Assembly: GCA_016928775.1 (NCBI GenBank)
Contig: JAFGKD010000087.1
Coordinates: 1 to 64,000, forward strand
Direction of reading: 5' to 3'
Source of the DNA: Candidatus Zhuqueibacterota bacterium
GTDB lineage: Bacteria; Zhuqueibacterota; Zhuqueibacteria; Residuimicrobiales; Krinioviventaceae
Length of the DNA: 64,000 bases
The translations under genes and the position numbers were made by a program. Shown here piece after piece: positions 15,556 through 23,967 of the stretch. Position 1 is the first letter of the stretch. Every line of letters begins with the position of its first letter. The notes below the pieces were generated by a model. It did not search any database. It had not been told where the DNA came from and saw only the letters and a list, made by a program, of their open reading frames with translations.

Positions 15556-17757
15556 TCAGCTTTGGGGAGATTTTATTCCCATCAAAAAATTAGCCACATC
15601 ATGTGGTGATTTTAGTTCGATTAATTTCCGTACCTTTTCCACATCCGATGCAATTCTGGCGATATCGGCCAGGAGCACCAGATGCGTTTCCGGATCAGCC
15701 GGAGGACTGAGCAGGATAAAAAAGAGTCGCGAAAATTCGCCATCATAGGCGTGCATGTTTATGCCACTCGGCACGCGCACGATGATACAAACCGGTTCTT
15801 TCAAATCAGCGCAATGGGCATGCGGAATCGCGACGCCGTGTCCCAGTGTGGTGGGAAAATAGTGCTCCTGTTCCAGCAGCAGAGCCCTGGTTTTTTCAAA
15901 GGGCAGTTCAGGATGCGTCTGGCGAGCGTGTTCAAGTACCGTTTCAATCAAGGTCGAATATGAGTTAACCTGCAAGGACAAAATGTTTTCCAGCAGAAGA
16001 AAAAATGGCAGGTGTAGTGTGAGTGGCTGAAATAGCAGTGCATCACCTTCACCCGACCAGCTAAAGGAGTGCGGCATCAGGTGCGATTCTTGATACGACA
16101 AAAGCGGCACCGTCCCGGGAATCATTTTCTCCTGAATCCGCTCTATGCGCGTCTTGATGATCACAGCTTCCCGATCCAGCAAGTTTGCGCTGGCGACATC
16201 TGGCCGCACATCCGACCAGATAACAATGCCAGCTCTTTTCTTGTGCGCTTTCGGTTCCCGGCGAGAGGACCATCGAAAAAGCCGCTCTTTGGGTACAAAC
16301 TGTTGCCATTTTTCACAGACATTCGCATTCAGCGTTCGGTTGCCGGTGATCGCCAGGACATTGCCGATCTGCGGGAAAAGATGCTCGGGAAATGAGTCCA
16401 AATCCGTGGCATCTTCATGCAGCACGGTTAGCCCTTCCCGCTTGGCCGTCAAGACGTCATCATAATTGGTATCGACTAAAAAGCAGCGCCCTTTGCCGCT
16501 CTTTTGGATAAACTCGGCAACTTTGCGAGCCAGGGCATGCGCACCGACAATAAGCCATCCCTGCTGCGTGGGCGCTTTTACGTCGAGCCAGGCCGCGACA
16601 TACTCGGATAAAAAGCCTTGCAAAAGAACCGTGACCGCGATGACAGCAAATGCAAAAGTTTCCAGAAACACGGCTGTTTGCGGTTGTGTATCGCTGAGCT
16701 GCAGCGCAAACAAGGATGCCATGGATGCGGCCACAACACCGCGTGGCGCAACCCAGGATAGAAAGAGCCGTTCCTTGAGGGTGAGCGAGCTTTTGAGCGT
16801 GCTCACTGCAATGTTGAGCGGTCGAATGACAAAAATGACAATAGCAATGACAGCCACACCGGACCATCCGAGAGCTATAAAATGACTCATTTGCAGATTT
16901 GCCGACAAAAGGATGAACAGGATGGCAATGGAGAGCTCGGTGAGCTCGGATTTGAATTGCTGGATATGCCCCAAACGTTCCGGCCGGCGCCACCCCAGGA
17001 CGAGTCCGGCGACAACCACAGTCATGATGCCGGCTTCGTGCGCAAAAAATTCCGAGAGACCAAACAACAACAGCGCCGCGACAAGAACAAAGATATTCGC
17101 CTGCTCCTCGGGTATCCATTTCCGGCGTAACAGCTGGCTAATGACCATTCCGCCAAAAAATCCCAGACAAACGCCGATTAAAAACCGGAAGCTGAACTGC
17201 CCAAAATGATGCCAGAATGCTCCGTGGATACTGAGCCATTCAAAACAGAGAATAGCGATAAACACGCCAACGGGATCAATGAGCACACTCTCCCAGTGCA
17301 AGATGTGATGCAGGTTTTCCTTGACTTTGATGCGCTGCAATAGCGGAGAGATCACTGTTGGACCAGTAACAATCACCAGGCTACCCGCCAACAGGGATAT
17401 TGATAAAGAATAATTAAAAATTAAAAATACAGCCAGCGCAGTTCCGAACCAGGTGATGAGGATGCCCAGAGTCAACAGGCGTGTGATGATGCCGCCCGAT
17501 TTTTTGAATCCGGCGATATCCAGGGTCAAGCCACCCTCAAACAAGATAATAGCCACGCACAGGGAGATGATCACTTTGAGACCATCACCAAGAACAGTCG
17601 TATCGATGATGCCTAAAAATTGGCTTCCTAAAACCACACCACCCAGGAGCAGGGGCGCCATGGGTGGTATGCGCATATGCCGAGCGATAACCGAGAGCGA
17701 TACGCCGACAAACATGGCAAAAATGATGGTGGTGAGACTGGTGATCGTCGCATTCAT
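15556..17757 (-). CDS. CPA1/CPA2-type cation:proton antiporter with TrkA-like and PTS EIIA domains
   Basis: A 733-residue protein of three parts. Residues 1-390 carry about 12 transmembrane helices of a sodium/proton antiporter, including VTGPTVISPLLQRI and ESVLIDPVG in the ion-site region. A cytoplasmic TrkA-N-like Rossmann segment (GWLIVGAHALARKVAEFIQ) follows. The last 150 residues are a PTS EIIA type-2 domain with the phosphorylatable His in GVAIPHAHC. It should exchange Na+ or K+ for protons under control of a nucleotide and possibly of phosphotransfer. I start at MNATITS because the 33 codons before it look non-coding. It is the last gene of the envelope operon read from 22.5 kb. Confidence 0.85.
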   Translation of the reverse strand: MNATITSLTTIIFAMFVGVSLSVIARHMRIPPMAPLLLGGVVLGSQFLGIIDTTVLGDGLKVIISLCVAIILFEGGLTLDIAGFKKSGGIITRLLTLGILITWFGTALAVFLIFNYSLSISLLAGSLVIVTGPTVISPLLQRIKVKENLHHILHWESVLIDPVGVFIAILCFEWLSIHGAFWHHFGQFSFRFLIGVCLGFFGGMVISQLLRRKWIPEEQANIFVLVAALLLFGLSEFFAHEAGIMTVVVAGLVLGWRRPERLGHIQQFKSELTELSIAILFILLSANLQMSHFIALGWSGVAVIAIVIFVIRPLNIAVSTLKSSLTLKERLFLSWVAPRGVVAASMASLFALQLSDTQPQTAVFLETFAFAVIAVTVLLQGFLSEYVAAWLDVKAPTQQGWLIVGAHALARKVAEFIQKSGKGRCFLVDTNYDDVLTAKREGLTVLHEDATDLDSFPEHLFPQIGNVLAITGNRTLNANVCEKWQQFVPKERLFRWSSRREPKAHKKRAGIVIWSDVRPDVASANLLDREAVIIKTRIERIQEKMIPGTVPLLSYQESHLMPHSFSWSGEGDALLFQPLTLHLPFFLLLENILSLQVNSYSTLIETVLEHARQTHPELPFEKTRALLLEQEHYFPTTLGHGVAIPHAHCADLKEPVCIIVRVPSGINMHAYDGEFSRLFFILLSPPADPETHLVLLADIARIASDVEKVRKLIELKSPHDVANFLMGIKSPQS

Positions 17758-17830
17758 GTGGTTTGTTCTTTCTTTTTGCCTCTGGATATTTATGTAACAA
17801 CGCCTTAAAAGAGTTATTCCAAAGGCACAA

Positions 17831-18886
17831 TCAATTTGACTTGCGCACATCTGCAAAAAGAAAGGCGCTGATCACGACAACACCAAGAATGATATTAAAA
17901 TAAAAGGTGAGGAATCGCCATCCAGCGGTCATGAGTCCGAGCATCTCTTTCGGTATGAGAGTGGTGTAGACCAGGTAAAATGACGCTTCGGCGCCGGCTG
18001 CTGCACCTGGCGTAGGAATAAATGTCATAAGCGTAAAAGTCACCCATTGAAAGAGAAAAAACAATATCGGATCGACCTTGATGCCGAAGGAGAGCAACAT
18101 GGCGGTCAAGATGGAATAGCGGCAAGACCATTGTATTGACGTGAGCAGCATACTCGCCGCAAATCTGGTTTTGCCGGTTTTGCTTATCAGTTTGTAAACA
18201 TTAGCAAAATCGCGAATACTTTCTTCAATTTTAGCCCAAAGTCGAACGCCAAATGTGCTCTTCTCCCCCTCACTCGATCTCCGGCGTCGCCAGAGTCGAT
18301 AGACTTTTATCAGAATGAAAAGCAAGAGCACAACACCAGCGACCGTCACCAGGTTCTGTTCAAGCTTGTGCAAAACATGTTGCAGAATCGGCATGTTCCA
18401 GCATTTCGACAAAAAAATGGACAGCGGCAGCGCGAAAGCAAAAAAGAGTCCGTTTTCAACTGATCCCAGGGTCAGCAAGGAGGCTGCTTGACCGGCGGAC
18501 AGACCTTTTTGCATCAGCATGCCGGCTTTGATATATCCCCCGCCAATCGCCGTCGGACTGAGAGCCGAGCCCAATTCCGTGCTGATCGTAATTTTCAGAA
18601 TCTCGATAAATGAAAAAGAATGGCCGAGAAACCGCGTCCATATCATCACTCGAATCGTATTGGTGATCCACGGCACCTGGGCAAATACCAGGGCCAGCCC
18701 GAGAAAGTGCGGCTTGAATTCACGCAGAGATTCAACAACGGTGCGATCAGTGGTGAGAAGTGAAAAGATAATATTCCCGAGTACACCGACGAGGATAAAA
18801 AAAATAGCAATGTGGACAAGTCTTTTCAACTCGCTATAATCGCCCAGCTTTATGCTGCTTACTGTGGATGACAACCATTTTTTCAT
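17831..18886 (-). CDS. Lysylphosphatidylglycerol synthase-like flippase domain protein (UPF0104)
   Basis: A 351-residue polytopic protein with about 8 membrane helices. It has the UPF0104/LPG_synthase_TM features PWITNTIRVMIWTRFLG, AIGGGYIKAGMLMQKGLS and FIPTPGAAAGAEASFYL near the C-terminus. This is the flippase half of MprF without the aminoacyl-transferase domain. Relatives encoded next to glycosyltransferases are thought to flip glycolipids. The ATG at 18886 begins MKKWLSS just before the first hydrophobic part; the open frame upstream is not used. It follows the PHP-domain gene by 67 nt in the same operon. Confidence 0.8.
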   Translation of the reverse strand: MKKWLSSTVSSIKLGDYSELKRLVHIAIFFILVGVLGNIIFSLLTTDRTVVESLREFKPHFLGLALVFAQVPWITNTIRVMIWTRFLGHSFSFIEILKITISTELGSALSPTAIGGGYIKAGMLMQKGLSAGQAASLLTLGSVENGLFFAFALPLSIFLSKCWNMPILQHVLHKLEQNLVTVAGVVLLLFILIKVYRLWRRRRSSEGEKSTFGVRLWAKIEESIRDFANVYKLISKTGKTRFAASMLLTSIQWSCRYSILTAMLLSFGIKVDPILFFLFQWVTFTLMTFIPTPGAAAGAEASFYLVYTTLIPKEMLGLMTAGWRFLTFYFNIILGVVVISAFLFADVRKSN

Positions 18887-18953
18887 AATTTTAACGGTGG
18901 GAATAAAAGGATCACGTTCGCGTTTGGTTCTGCCAAGTGCCTCGCTACGGGGT

Positions 18954-20807
18954 TTAATAAATATCAGTCTCTGGAAAAACAGTGAATTCTGGCTCGCCCA
19001 ATTCGATCGTTTCACCGAGGATTCTGACCGCGGTTTTTGATTTCTCCAAAATTTCATGCCCAAAAGCGGATGGTACATCCAGCAGACGAACCTGGTCGAT
19101 CTGCGCATAAAACAGCGAAATCAGACTCTTGAAATACCGGCTATTATTACCACCCGATTGCTCGGTCAGCGCACGCACTTCGGATTCGTGGTAGGTCGAG
19201 AGAACACGAATTTTCAAAAGCTTGCCCAAAAACATGCCCAGAATTCCCATTGGCCCAAGGGTATCGATAAAAACAGACTCACATCCCTCTTCAGAAAAGT
19301 CATAGGCCACTTTCAGGATGGGCGGCAATCCATAGCGCGGACTGTCGTTGAGCAGCACCAATGGTTCATAGCTATAAAAGTCATTTATCTGCTCCTGTGA
19401 TTCGCCTGCTATAAAATAAATCGGCTTGTAGCCTGTTGCGAACTCATCTTCTAAAAGGTAATTTATTTCATCGCGCTCCAGAACGCGCTCGCGATTGTTA
19501 TCGGAAAAGATGGCGATTTTGCGAGGCCAGCGGAGCTGGTGCGGCAGCAGGCGCTCGGCAGACTCGCGCATCAGCGGGCGATCCGCGTTTTCAGTTTTAA
19601 AACCGACAAAATAAGGTACTACGAGCGGGGCAATGTTCTTTAGCATGGCGAAATGCTTCAAGGCATCAAACAGACCTCCCTTGCGCCGCATCACACTCCC
19701 GAACAGTGCAATCAGATGCTGATTCACAATCGTATTGGCACTCTCAAAAAACCGCAGGTTATTTTCGTGATCAAATGGCATTCGACCTTTTAAAAAAAGC
19801 TGAACCTGCTGGCTTTTTTTTAATTCGCGCATAATCTGTCTCTTTAGTGCCCGCGACGATTTTTTTGAACGGCGCAAAGCGAACAGATTTTTAAACTGCA
19901 CTCCGACAAATGCCGATCCCAAAACCAACATGCTGTGATGCCTGGTTTCTTCAAACACATTGTCCAGCAATAACCACGCTAATTTGTTGTTGAGGAGATC
20001 AAATGATTTTCTCTTTGTTTTTAGATATTTAAAGCCAACTGCCATAGCGCCATGCGCCACCGCCAGCGGCGTACCACCATGCCCTGCGGCCTGACAGTGG
20101 CCGGCTTTGATATTGGAGAGCAATTCTGCAACCGTCGCAGCTTTTTTTACGAGCGTGTGTGGCGATGAAATCATAATGCCGCCGTGATCATCCGAGCCGG
20201 CGATGGCGTGCTTTTGCCAGGGAAAATCACCAACGGGTATCATGTCATATTTATCGGCAAGCTGCCAAATTTTCTCCGGTGTCAAGTGATTCAATATATG
20301 TTCGAACAGATTGTCCGGCAACATCTGTTTGCCACCATTCTTTACCTCGAAAATTTCGAACATCAGCAGCATCTGTTCGATATGCTGCATGGTCAACGCA
20401 GGACCCATTTTGAAATAGGGATGTGCCAGGGCGTGTACGATCTGTTGCTCGTTGAGGTAGGGCACCAGCTCATATATATTGAAACGGAGTTGTTGAATTT
20501 CTTTATGCTGCGTCTCGTTGATGTCAAAGGCAATAATATGAACTTTAGCGTGATCTTGTGGAAAAAAAGCCGAGATTTCCTCGCTGATGAAAAAATCGGG
20601 CATATGTGCTATTTCGAGCGCACCGGATATCACATCATGATCAGTGAGCGTGACATAGTCCATGCCACGTGATTTGGCGATCTTGTAAACCTCCATCGGC
20701 GCGGTATAGCATTCGTTGATCTGAATTTGATCCAGTATCCAGTTGCCGGCTGTACGCGAGTGATGTGTGTGCACGTGCAAATCAATGCGTGAACTGGTCA
20801 TATCCAT
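18954..20807 (-). CDS. PHP-domain protein fused to a partial glycosyltransferase-like domain
   Basis: A 617-residue protein. Residues 7-250 form a PHP phosphoesterase domain with metal-binding motifs RIDLHVHTHHS, TLTDHD, HALAHPYFK and AGSDDHGG. A helical middle region follows. Residues 440-600 resemble the first half of a family 4 glycosyltransferase (FIDTLGPMGILGMFLGKLL, VLSTYHESE). The usual second nucleotide-sugar domain is absent, and the protein ends shortly after the acceptor half. The next upstream gene encodes a complete family 4 enzyme, so the two may work together. The substrate of the PHP part, a phosphoester, is unknown. The ATG is preceded by AGGAT. Confidence 0.75.
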   Translation of the reverse strand: MDMTSSRIDLHVHTHHSRTAGNWILDQIQINECYTAPMEVYKIAKSRGMDYVTLTDHDVISGALEIAHMPDFFISEEISAFFPQDHAKVHIIAFDINETQHKEIQQLRFNIYELVPYLNEQQIVHALAHPYFKMGPALTMQHIEQMLLMFEIFEVKNGGKQMLPDNLFEHILNHLTPEKIWQLADKYDMIPVGDFPWQKHAIAGSDDHGGIMISSPHTLVKKAATVAELLSNIKAGHCQAAGHGGTPLAVAHGAMAVGFKYLKTKRKSFDLLNNKLAWLLLDNVFEETRHHSMLVLGSAFVGVQFKNLFALRRSKKSSRALKRQIMRELKKSQQVQLFLKGRMPFDHENNLRFFESANTIVNQHLIALFGSVMRRKGGLFDALKHFAMLKNIAPLVVPYFVGFKTENADRPLMRESAERLLPHQLRWPRKIAIFSDNNRERVLERDEINYLLEDEFATGYKPIYFIAGESQEQINDFYSYEPLVLLNDSPRYGLPPILKVAYDFSEEGCESVFIDTLGPMGILGMFLGKLLKIRVLSTYHESEVRALTEQSGGNNSRYFKSLISLFYAQIDQVRLLDVPSAFGHEILEKSKTAVRILGETIELGEPEFTVFPETDIY

Positions 20808-20835
20808 TTTTTATCCTCAAAAGCGTGAATGTGCC

Positions 20836-21990
20836 CTATGCGGCCAATCGTGGCTTCTTTTTATTCGCCTGCGATTGCGAGATAAAAGCACGGTAGCTAT
20901 CCAGCAACCGATTATTGATGATGTTCCAGCTATACTTTTGCGCCGTAAATCGTGCCTGCTGCCCGAGCATCCTGGCAAAATCAGGATGGATCAATAAACG
21001 TTCAACCTGATCGGCAAAATCTTTTGCATCTTTTGGCCTGGCAATCAGTCCATCTGTCTCATGATTGATAATATCACCGACACCGCCGGCAGCAACACCA
21101 ACAGCCGGAATGCCGGATGCAAAGGATTCTAGAATGACATTGCCAAAAGTTTCCGTGGTTGAAGGGAAGGTAAAAATATCGGAGCTGGCATACCAGCGTG
21201 CCAAAGCCTCACCATGAACAAATCCCGGCATATAGGCATCGGGGAGCAGTTCTTCCAAAGTCGATCGCATGGGGCCATCGCCAAGCAGAACAATTTTATA
21301 ATCATGCCCTCTGGCTTTCAGGATTTTATCCGCCGCCGCCAAAACATCAATGTCTTTGTGATTGATCAGGCGACCGACAAAGAGGAGAATAGGTTTGTTT
21401 TCAGCGCCGATCGATCGTCGCAGTTCGTTATCGCGCAAATCTGGTGAAAAAAGATCAAGCTCGATGCCGCGCTGCCAGAGCTCAACATCCCGAATGCCGC
21501 GCCGGCGCAGCTCGCGAACTGCGCTGGGTGACGGCGCATAGGTCATATGGCATCTGTTATGAAACCATTGCAGATAAGCCCAACCGGTGGGTTCGAGCCA
21601 ATCGAGGCCAAAATAGGAGAAATAGTCGACAAAATGCGTATGATAGCTTGTCACCACCGGCAGATGCTTGCGATGGGCATAGTTGAGGCCATAAATATTG
21701 AGCAGCGTTGGAGAGCACAGGTGTATGATGTCCGGTTGAAACTGATCCAACTGTTTTGATATGCCCTCAAAAAATGGCAAGCCCATCTGATAATAGCTAT
21801 AGAGGAAAAAGGGTACGGATTTCACCTTGGTGACATGTCGCGTCCATTCGTAGGATTCGTCGGGTTTAACCGAGGAAAAAAAATGAAAATTTATATTTTG
21901 CTCCTGCATCGATTCGACCAGTTTGGTCAACGTCTTGACCACACCATCTGTATTCGGGGGCAAGCTTTCTGAAAAAAGTGCAATTCTCAT
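20836..21990 (-). CDS. MgtA/SQD2-like family 4 glycosyltransferase
   Basis: A 384-residue GT-B enzyme resembling GDP-mannose-dependent mannosyltransferases and the glycolipid synthases SQD2 and MgtA. Supporting features are MRIALFSESLPPNTDGVVKT at the start, SYHTHFVDY, LFVGRLINHKD, GDGPMR and the donor motif FPSTTETFGNVILESFASG. It has no signal peptide and should act on the inner face of the cytoplasmic membrane, probably adding a hexose to diacylglycerol or a related lipid. GAGGAG lies 6 nt before the ATG. It is 9 nt after the PAP2 gene, which could supply diacylglycerol from phosphatidate; that link is inference. Confidence 0.85.
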   Translation of the reverse strand: MRIALFSESLPPNTDGVVKTLTKLVESMQEQNINFHFFSSVKPDESYEWTRHVTKVKSVPFFLYSYYQMGLPFFEGISKQLDQFQPDIIHLCSPTLLNIYGLNYAHRKHLPVVTSYHTHFVDYFSYFGLDWLEPTGWAYLQWFHNRCHMTYAPSPSAVRELRRRGIRDVELWQRGIELDLFSPDLRDNELRRSIGAENKPILLFVGRLINHKDIDVLAAADKILKARGHDYKIVLLGDGPMRSTLEELLPDAYMPGFVHGEALARWYASSDIFTFPSTTETFGNVILESFASGIPAVGVAAGGVGDIINHETDGLIARPKDAKDFADQVERLLIHPDFARMLGQQARFTAQKYSWNIINNRLLDSYRAFISQSQANKKKPRLAA

Positions 21991-21999
21991 GTATACTCC

Positions 22000-22530
22000 T
22001 CAGGCAACAAGTGCCAGGCCAATTTTTGCACACGTGATACCAAGCGTCATTCCAGCCAGCACATCGCTCGGAAAGTGCAAACCGTTATAAATTCGTGAAA
22101 AACCAATGAGCATCGCAATAATGGCAAGCGGGATAAACAAAGCCGGTATCACACTGCCAAAAAGCGTTGCCATGACAAATGCAGCGCTGGTATGGCCGGA
22201 AGGAAAACTGAATTTATCCGGTGGCGGCATTAATGATCTGATACCGGGTACTGCTCTGAATGGTCGATGTCGCCTGGTTTTGTCTTTGACAAGTTTAAAA
22301 ATGGTGATTTCAAACGCAAAAGCGATCAATCCAGCCGGGATTGTTTTGAGCGCCAACTCGAAATCAAGAATAAGCAACAAAATCCCCACGAGCGCATAAA
22401 AATAGCCGTCTCCGAGTCGAGACAGCCCATACATAATAAAATCAAGTGTTTTACGTCCGTTCAAATTAAAGATTTTGATGCACAATCTGCTGTCCCAAAC
22501 ATACACATTGCTATAGAGTGCCCGAAACAT
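22000..22530 (-). CDS. PAP2-family membrane phosphatase
   Basis: A 176-residue polytopic protein with the three phosphatase motifs of type-2 phosphatidic acid phosphatases: KDKTRRHRP, FPSGHTSA and SRIYNGLHFPSDVLAG. The catalytic His residues lie in the second and third motifs. The family removes phosphate from phosphatidate, undecaprenyl pyrophosphate or similar lipid phosphates at the membrane. GGAGA precedes the ATG by 6 nt. It heads a five-gene minus-strand operon with a glycolipid-type glycosyltransferase and a flippase-like protein, which points to envelope lipid metabolism. Confidence 0.88.
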   Translation of the reverse strand: MFRALYSNVYVWDSRLCIKIFNLNGRKTLDFIMYGLSRLGDGYFYALVGILLLILDFELALKTIPAGLIAFAFEITIFKLVKDKTRRHRPFRAVPGIRSLMPPPDKFSFPSGHTSAAFVMATLFGSVIPALFIPLAIIAMLIGFSRIYNGLHFPSDVLAGMTLGITCAKIGLALVA

Positions 22531-22579
22531 GCATTGTCTCCTTAAAATTTAGCAAATATAGGAGTGCAAAATTATGAAA

Positions 22580-22608
22580 GCATTAACGGTTGGTTAACGC
22601 GAGGTCAA
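22580..22608 (-). promoter_or_regulatory. Candidate promoter of the PAP2-antiporter operon
   Basis: Minus-strand TTGACC (22608-22603), 17 nt, and TAATGC (22585-22580). The leader to the ATG at 22530 would be about 43 nt. The -10 match is moderate. Confidence 0.4.
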
Positions 22609-22633
22609 ATTGTTGTTAATAGTGAATGAAGGT

Positions 22634-23254
22634 TTAATCAAAGGATGTGGGGCGGTTTTTGTTGAGAATATGTTCACGAACTTCGGCGAGGTGATAGCTG
22701 TTGGTTCGATTTTCCGAAAGTTCAGGCAGGTTATTAAAGGCAAAAAAATCCACGGCATCGGTTTCAAAACTCGTCGTTGCCCGACCGCCAACAATATCGC
22801 ACAGAAAAATGATTTTAAAAGCATGATAGAGAGAAAGTGGTCGCCCGCTTCTGTTTGCGTCGTAGACAGCGATAATTTTGTTGGTCGTGACGTCAAAGCC
22901 GCTTTCTTCCTTGACTTCCCGAATGATGGATGCAGCCGGTGCTTCGCCGACGTCCACCCAGCCACCCGGCATGCACCATTTGCCATCCATTTTTTCTTTC
23001 ACAAGCAGGATTTTGCCATCCTGAATAAGCGCGCCACGAACATCAATTTTGGGGGTTGCGTAGCCGGGTTGGTGAATAAAATCATGCACAAGGCGCTCTT
23101 TGCTGTACTGCGAATATGTTTCAATAATCTCGGCGGCGATTTCGAGAAACCGTTTGTTCCGCTCTATATCATATTCATTGTGTGCAAAAGCTAATCCTGT
23201 CTGGCTGAGCGCCTGAATTTCGCGAGCCCAGACGAGCCATTGCGGAATATCCAT
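22634..23254 (-). CDS. NUDIX hydrolase
   Basis: A 206-residue protein with a full Nudix box: GWVDVGEAPAASIIREV followed by KEESGF. About 60 residues of helical N-terminal extension precede it, as in the subgroup with N-terminal NUDIX_4-like regions. It hydrolyses a nucleoside diphosphate linked to another moiety; ADP-sugars and NADH are common substrates of the group, but the exact one is unknown. I start at MDIPQWLVW (23254), since the longer frame upstream reads through the end of the asparaginase gene. It follows that gene by 19 nt. Confidence 0.85.
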   Translation of the reverse strand: MDIPQWLVWAREIQALSQTGLAFAHNEYDIERNKRFLEIAAEIIETYSQYSKERLVHDFIHQPGYATPKIDVRGALIQDGKILLVKEKMDGKWCMPGGWVDVGEAPAASIIREVKEESGFDVTTNKIIAVYDANRSGRPLSLYHAFKIIFLCDIVGGRATTSFETDAVDFFAFNNLPELSENRTNSYHLAEVREHILNKNRPTSFD

Positions 23255-23273
23255 ATTTTTCCCCGCTGGATGA

Positions 23274-23789
23274 TTAGATCTCAACTTTTTCAAAAGTACC
23301 CCTTTCACGGTTTTTTTGCACGCCGGGCATGACATGCAATGCGCCATGCATGGAAATGTAAATGCCCGGCTCTATCAGAAACGCTGCATAGAGCGCCTCG
23401 GTAAAATTTTGCAGTGCATCAGAATCCTCAAAGCCAAATGGCTTCATCGCACCGGTGAAAAGAACGGGAACCGGAATCGGCATCAAGCGATTAAACAAAT
23501 AGTGCGCCGTGACGTCCATGGTATCGGTGCCGTGTAGAATGAGAACAGGATTATTTTGCGGCAAAAGATTTTTTACGGCGAGATAGATCATTTCCCGATC
23601 AAAATCAGTCATCTCCAACGAATCTTTCCACAGCAAATCCTGGTGATGTACTATTGTATAGGGCAAGCGCAACCGTTTTAGCATCTCGCGCAAATGCGAA
23701 CCGCGGTTTGACAGGGTGCCATCCAGTTCGTCATATGATTTTTCAATGGTGCCACCAGTGGTGATGACATGAATAGTACGTTTCTTCAT
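23274..23789 (-). CDS. Short-form asparaginase (N-terminal domain only)
   Basis: A 171-residue protein. VITTGGTIEKSY carries the first catalytic Thr and LILHGTDTMDVTAHYL the second Thr-Asp pair of type I/II asparaginases. Only the N-terminal domain is present: usual enzymes are about 330 residues, with a C-terminal domain that helps form the dimer interface. Short stand-alone forms of this size are known in many bacteria, so I treat it as intact rather than truncated; activity as an asparaginase is unproven. The ATG at 23789 gives MKKRTIHV; a Met 8 codons earlier is less likely. Confidence 0.75.
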   Translation of the reverse strand: MKKRTIHVITTGGTIEKSYDELDGTLSNRGSHLREMLKRLRLPYTIVHHQDLLWKDSLEMTDFDREMIYLAVKNLLPQNNPVLILHGTDTMDVTAHYLFNRLMPIPVPVLFTGAMKPFGFEDSDALQNFTEALYAAFLIEPGIYISMHGALHVMPGVQKNRERGTFEKVEI

Positions 23790-23896
23790 GTTGGTATCCC
23801 TGATCACTTTCACTCATGAAGGCAAGCATTGCCAGGAGTGACATTAAAAAAAAATCGGCGCATTTGCAATGAAAAGTTGATTGTCGTTTTCTTGGC

Positions 23897-23925
23897 TTGC
23901 TTTTGTAAAGGTGGTCTCGTATATT
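23897..23925 (+). promoter_or_regulatory. Sigma70-like promoter of the secreted protease genes
   Basis: TTGCTT (23897-23902), 17 nt, and TATATT (23920-23925). The predicted leader to the ATG at 23968 is about 35 nt, with AAGGTG 4 nt before the ATG. The TATATTTG here also fits the Bacteroidota -7 form TAnnTTTG. Confidence 0.55.
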
Positions 23926-23967
23926 TGAAAATCTTTTTTTGTAAAGTTGACAACACAAAGGTGAATT

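Noticed and set aside
23274..23789. Asparaginase considered a truncated pseudogene
   Set aside because: Single-domain forms of about this size are a known group, the frame is clean and the catalytic motifs are kept.
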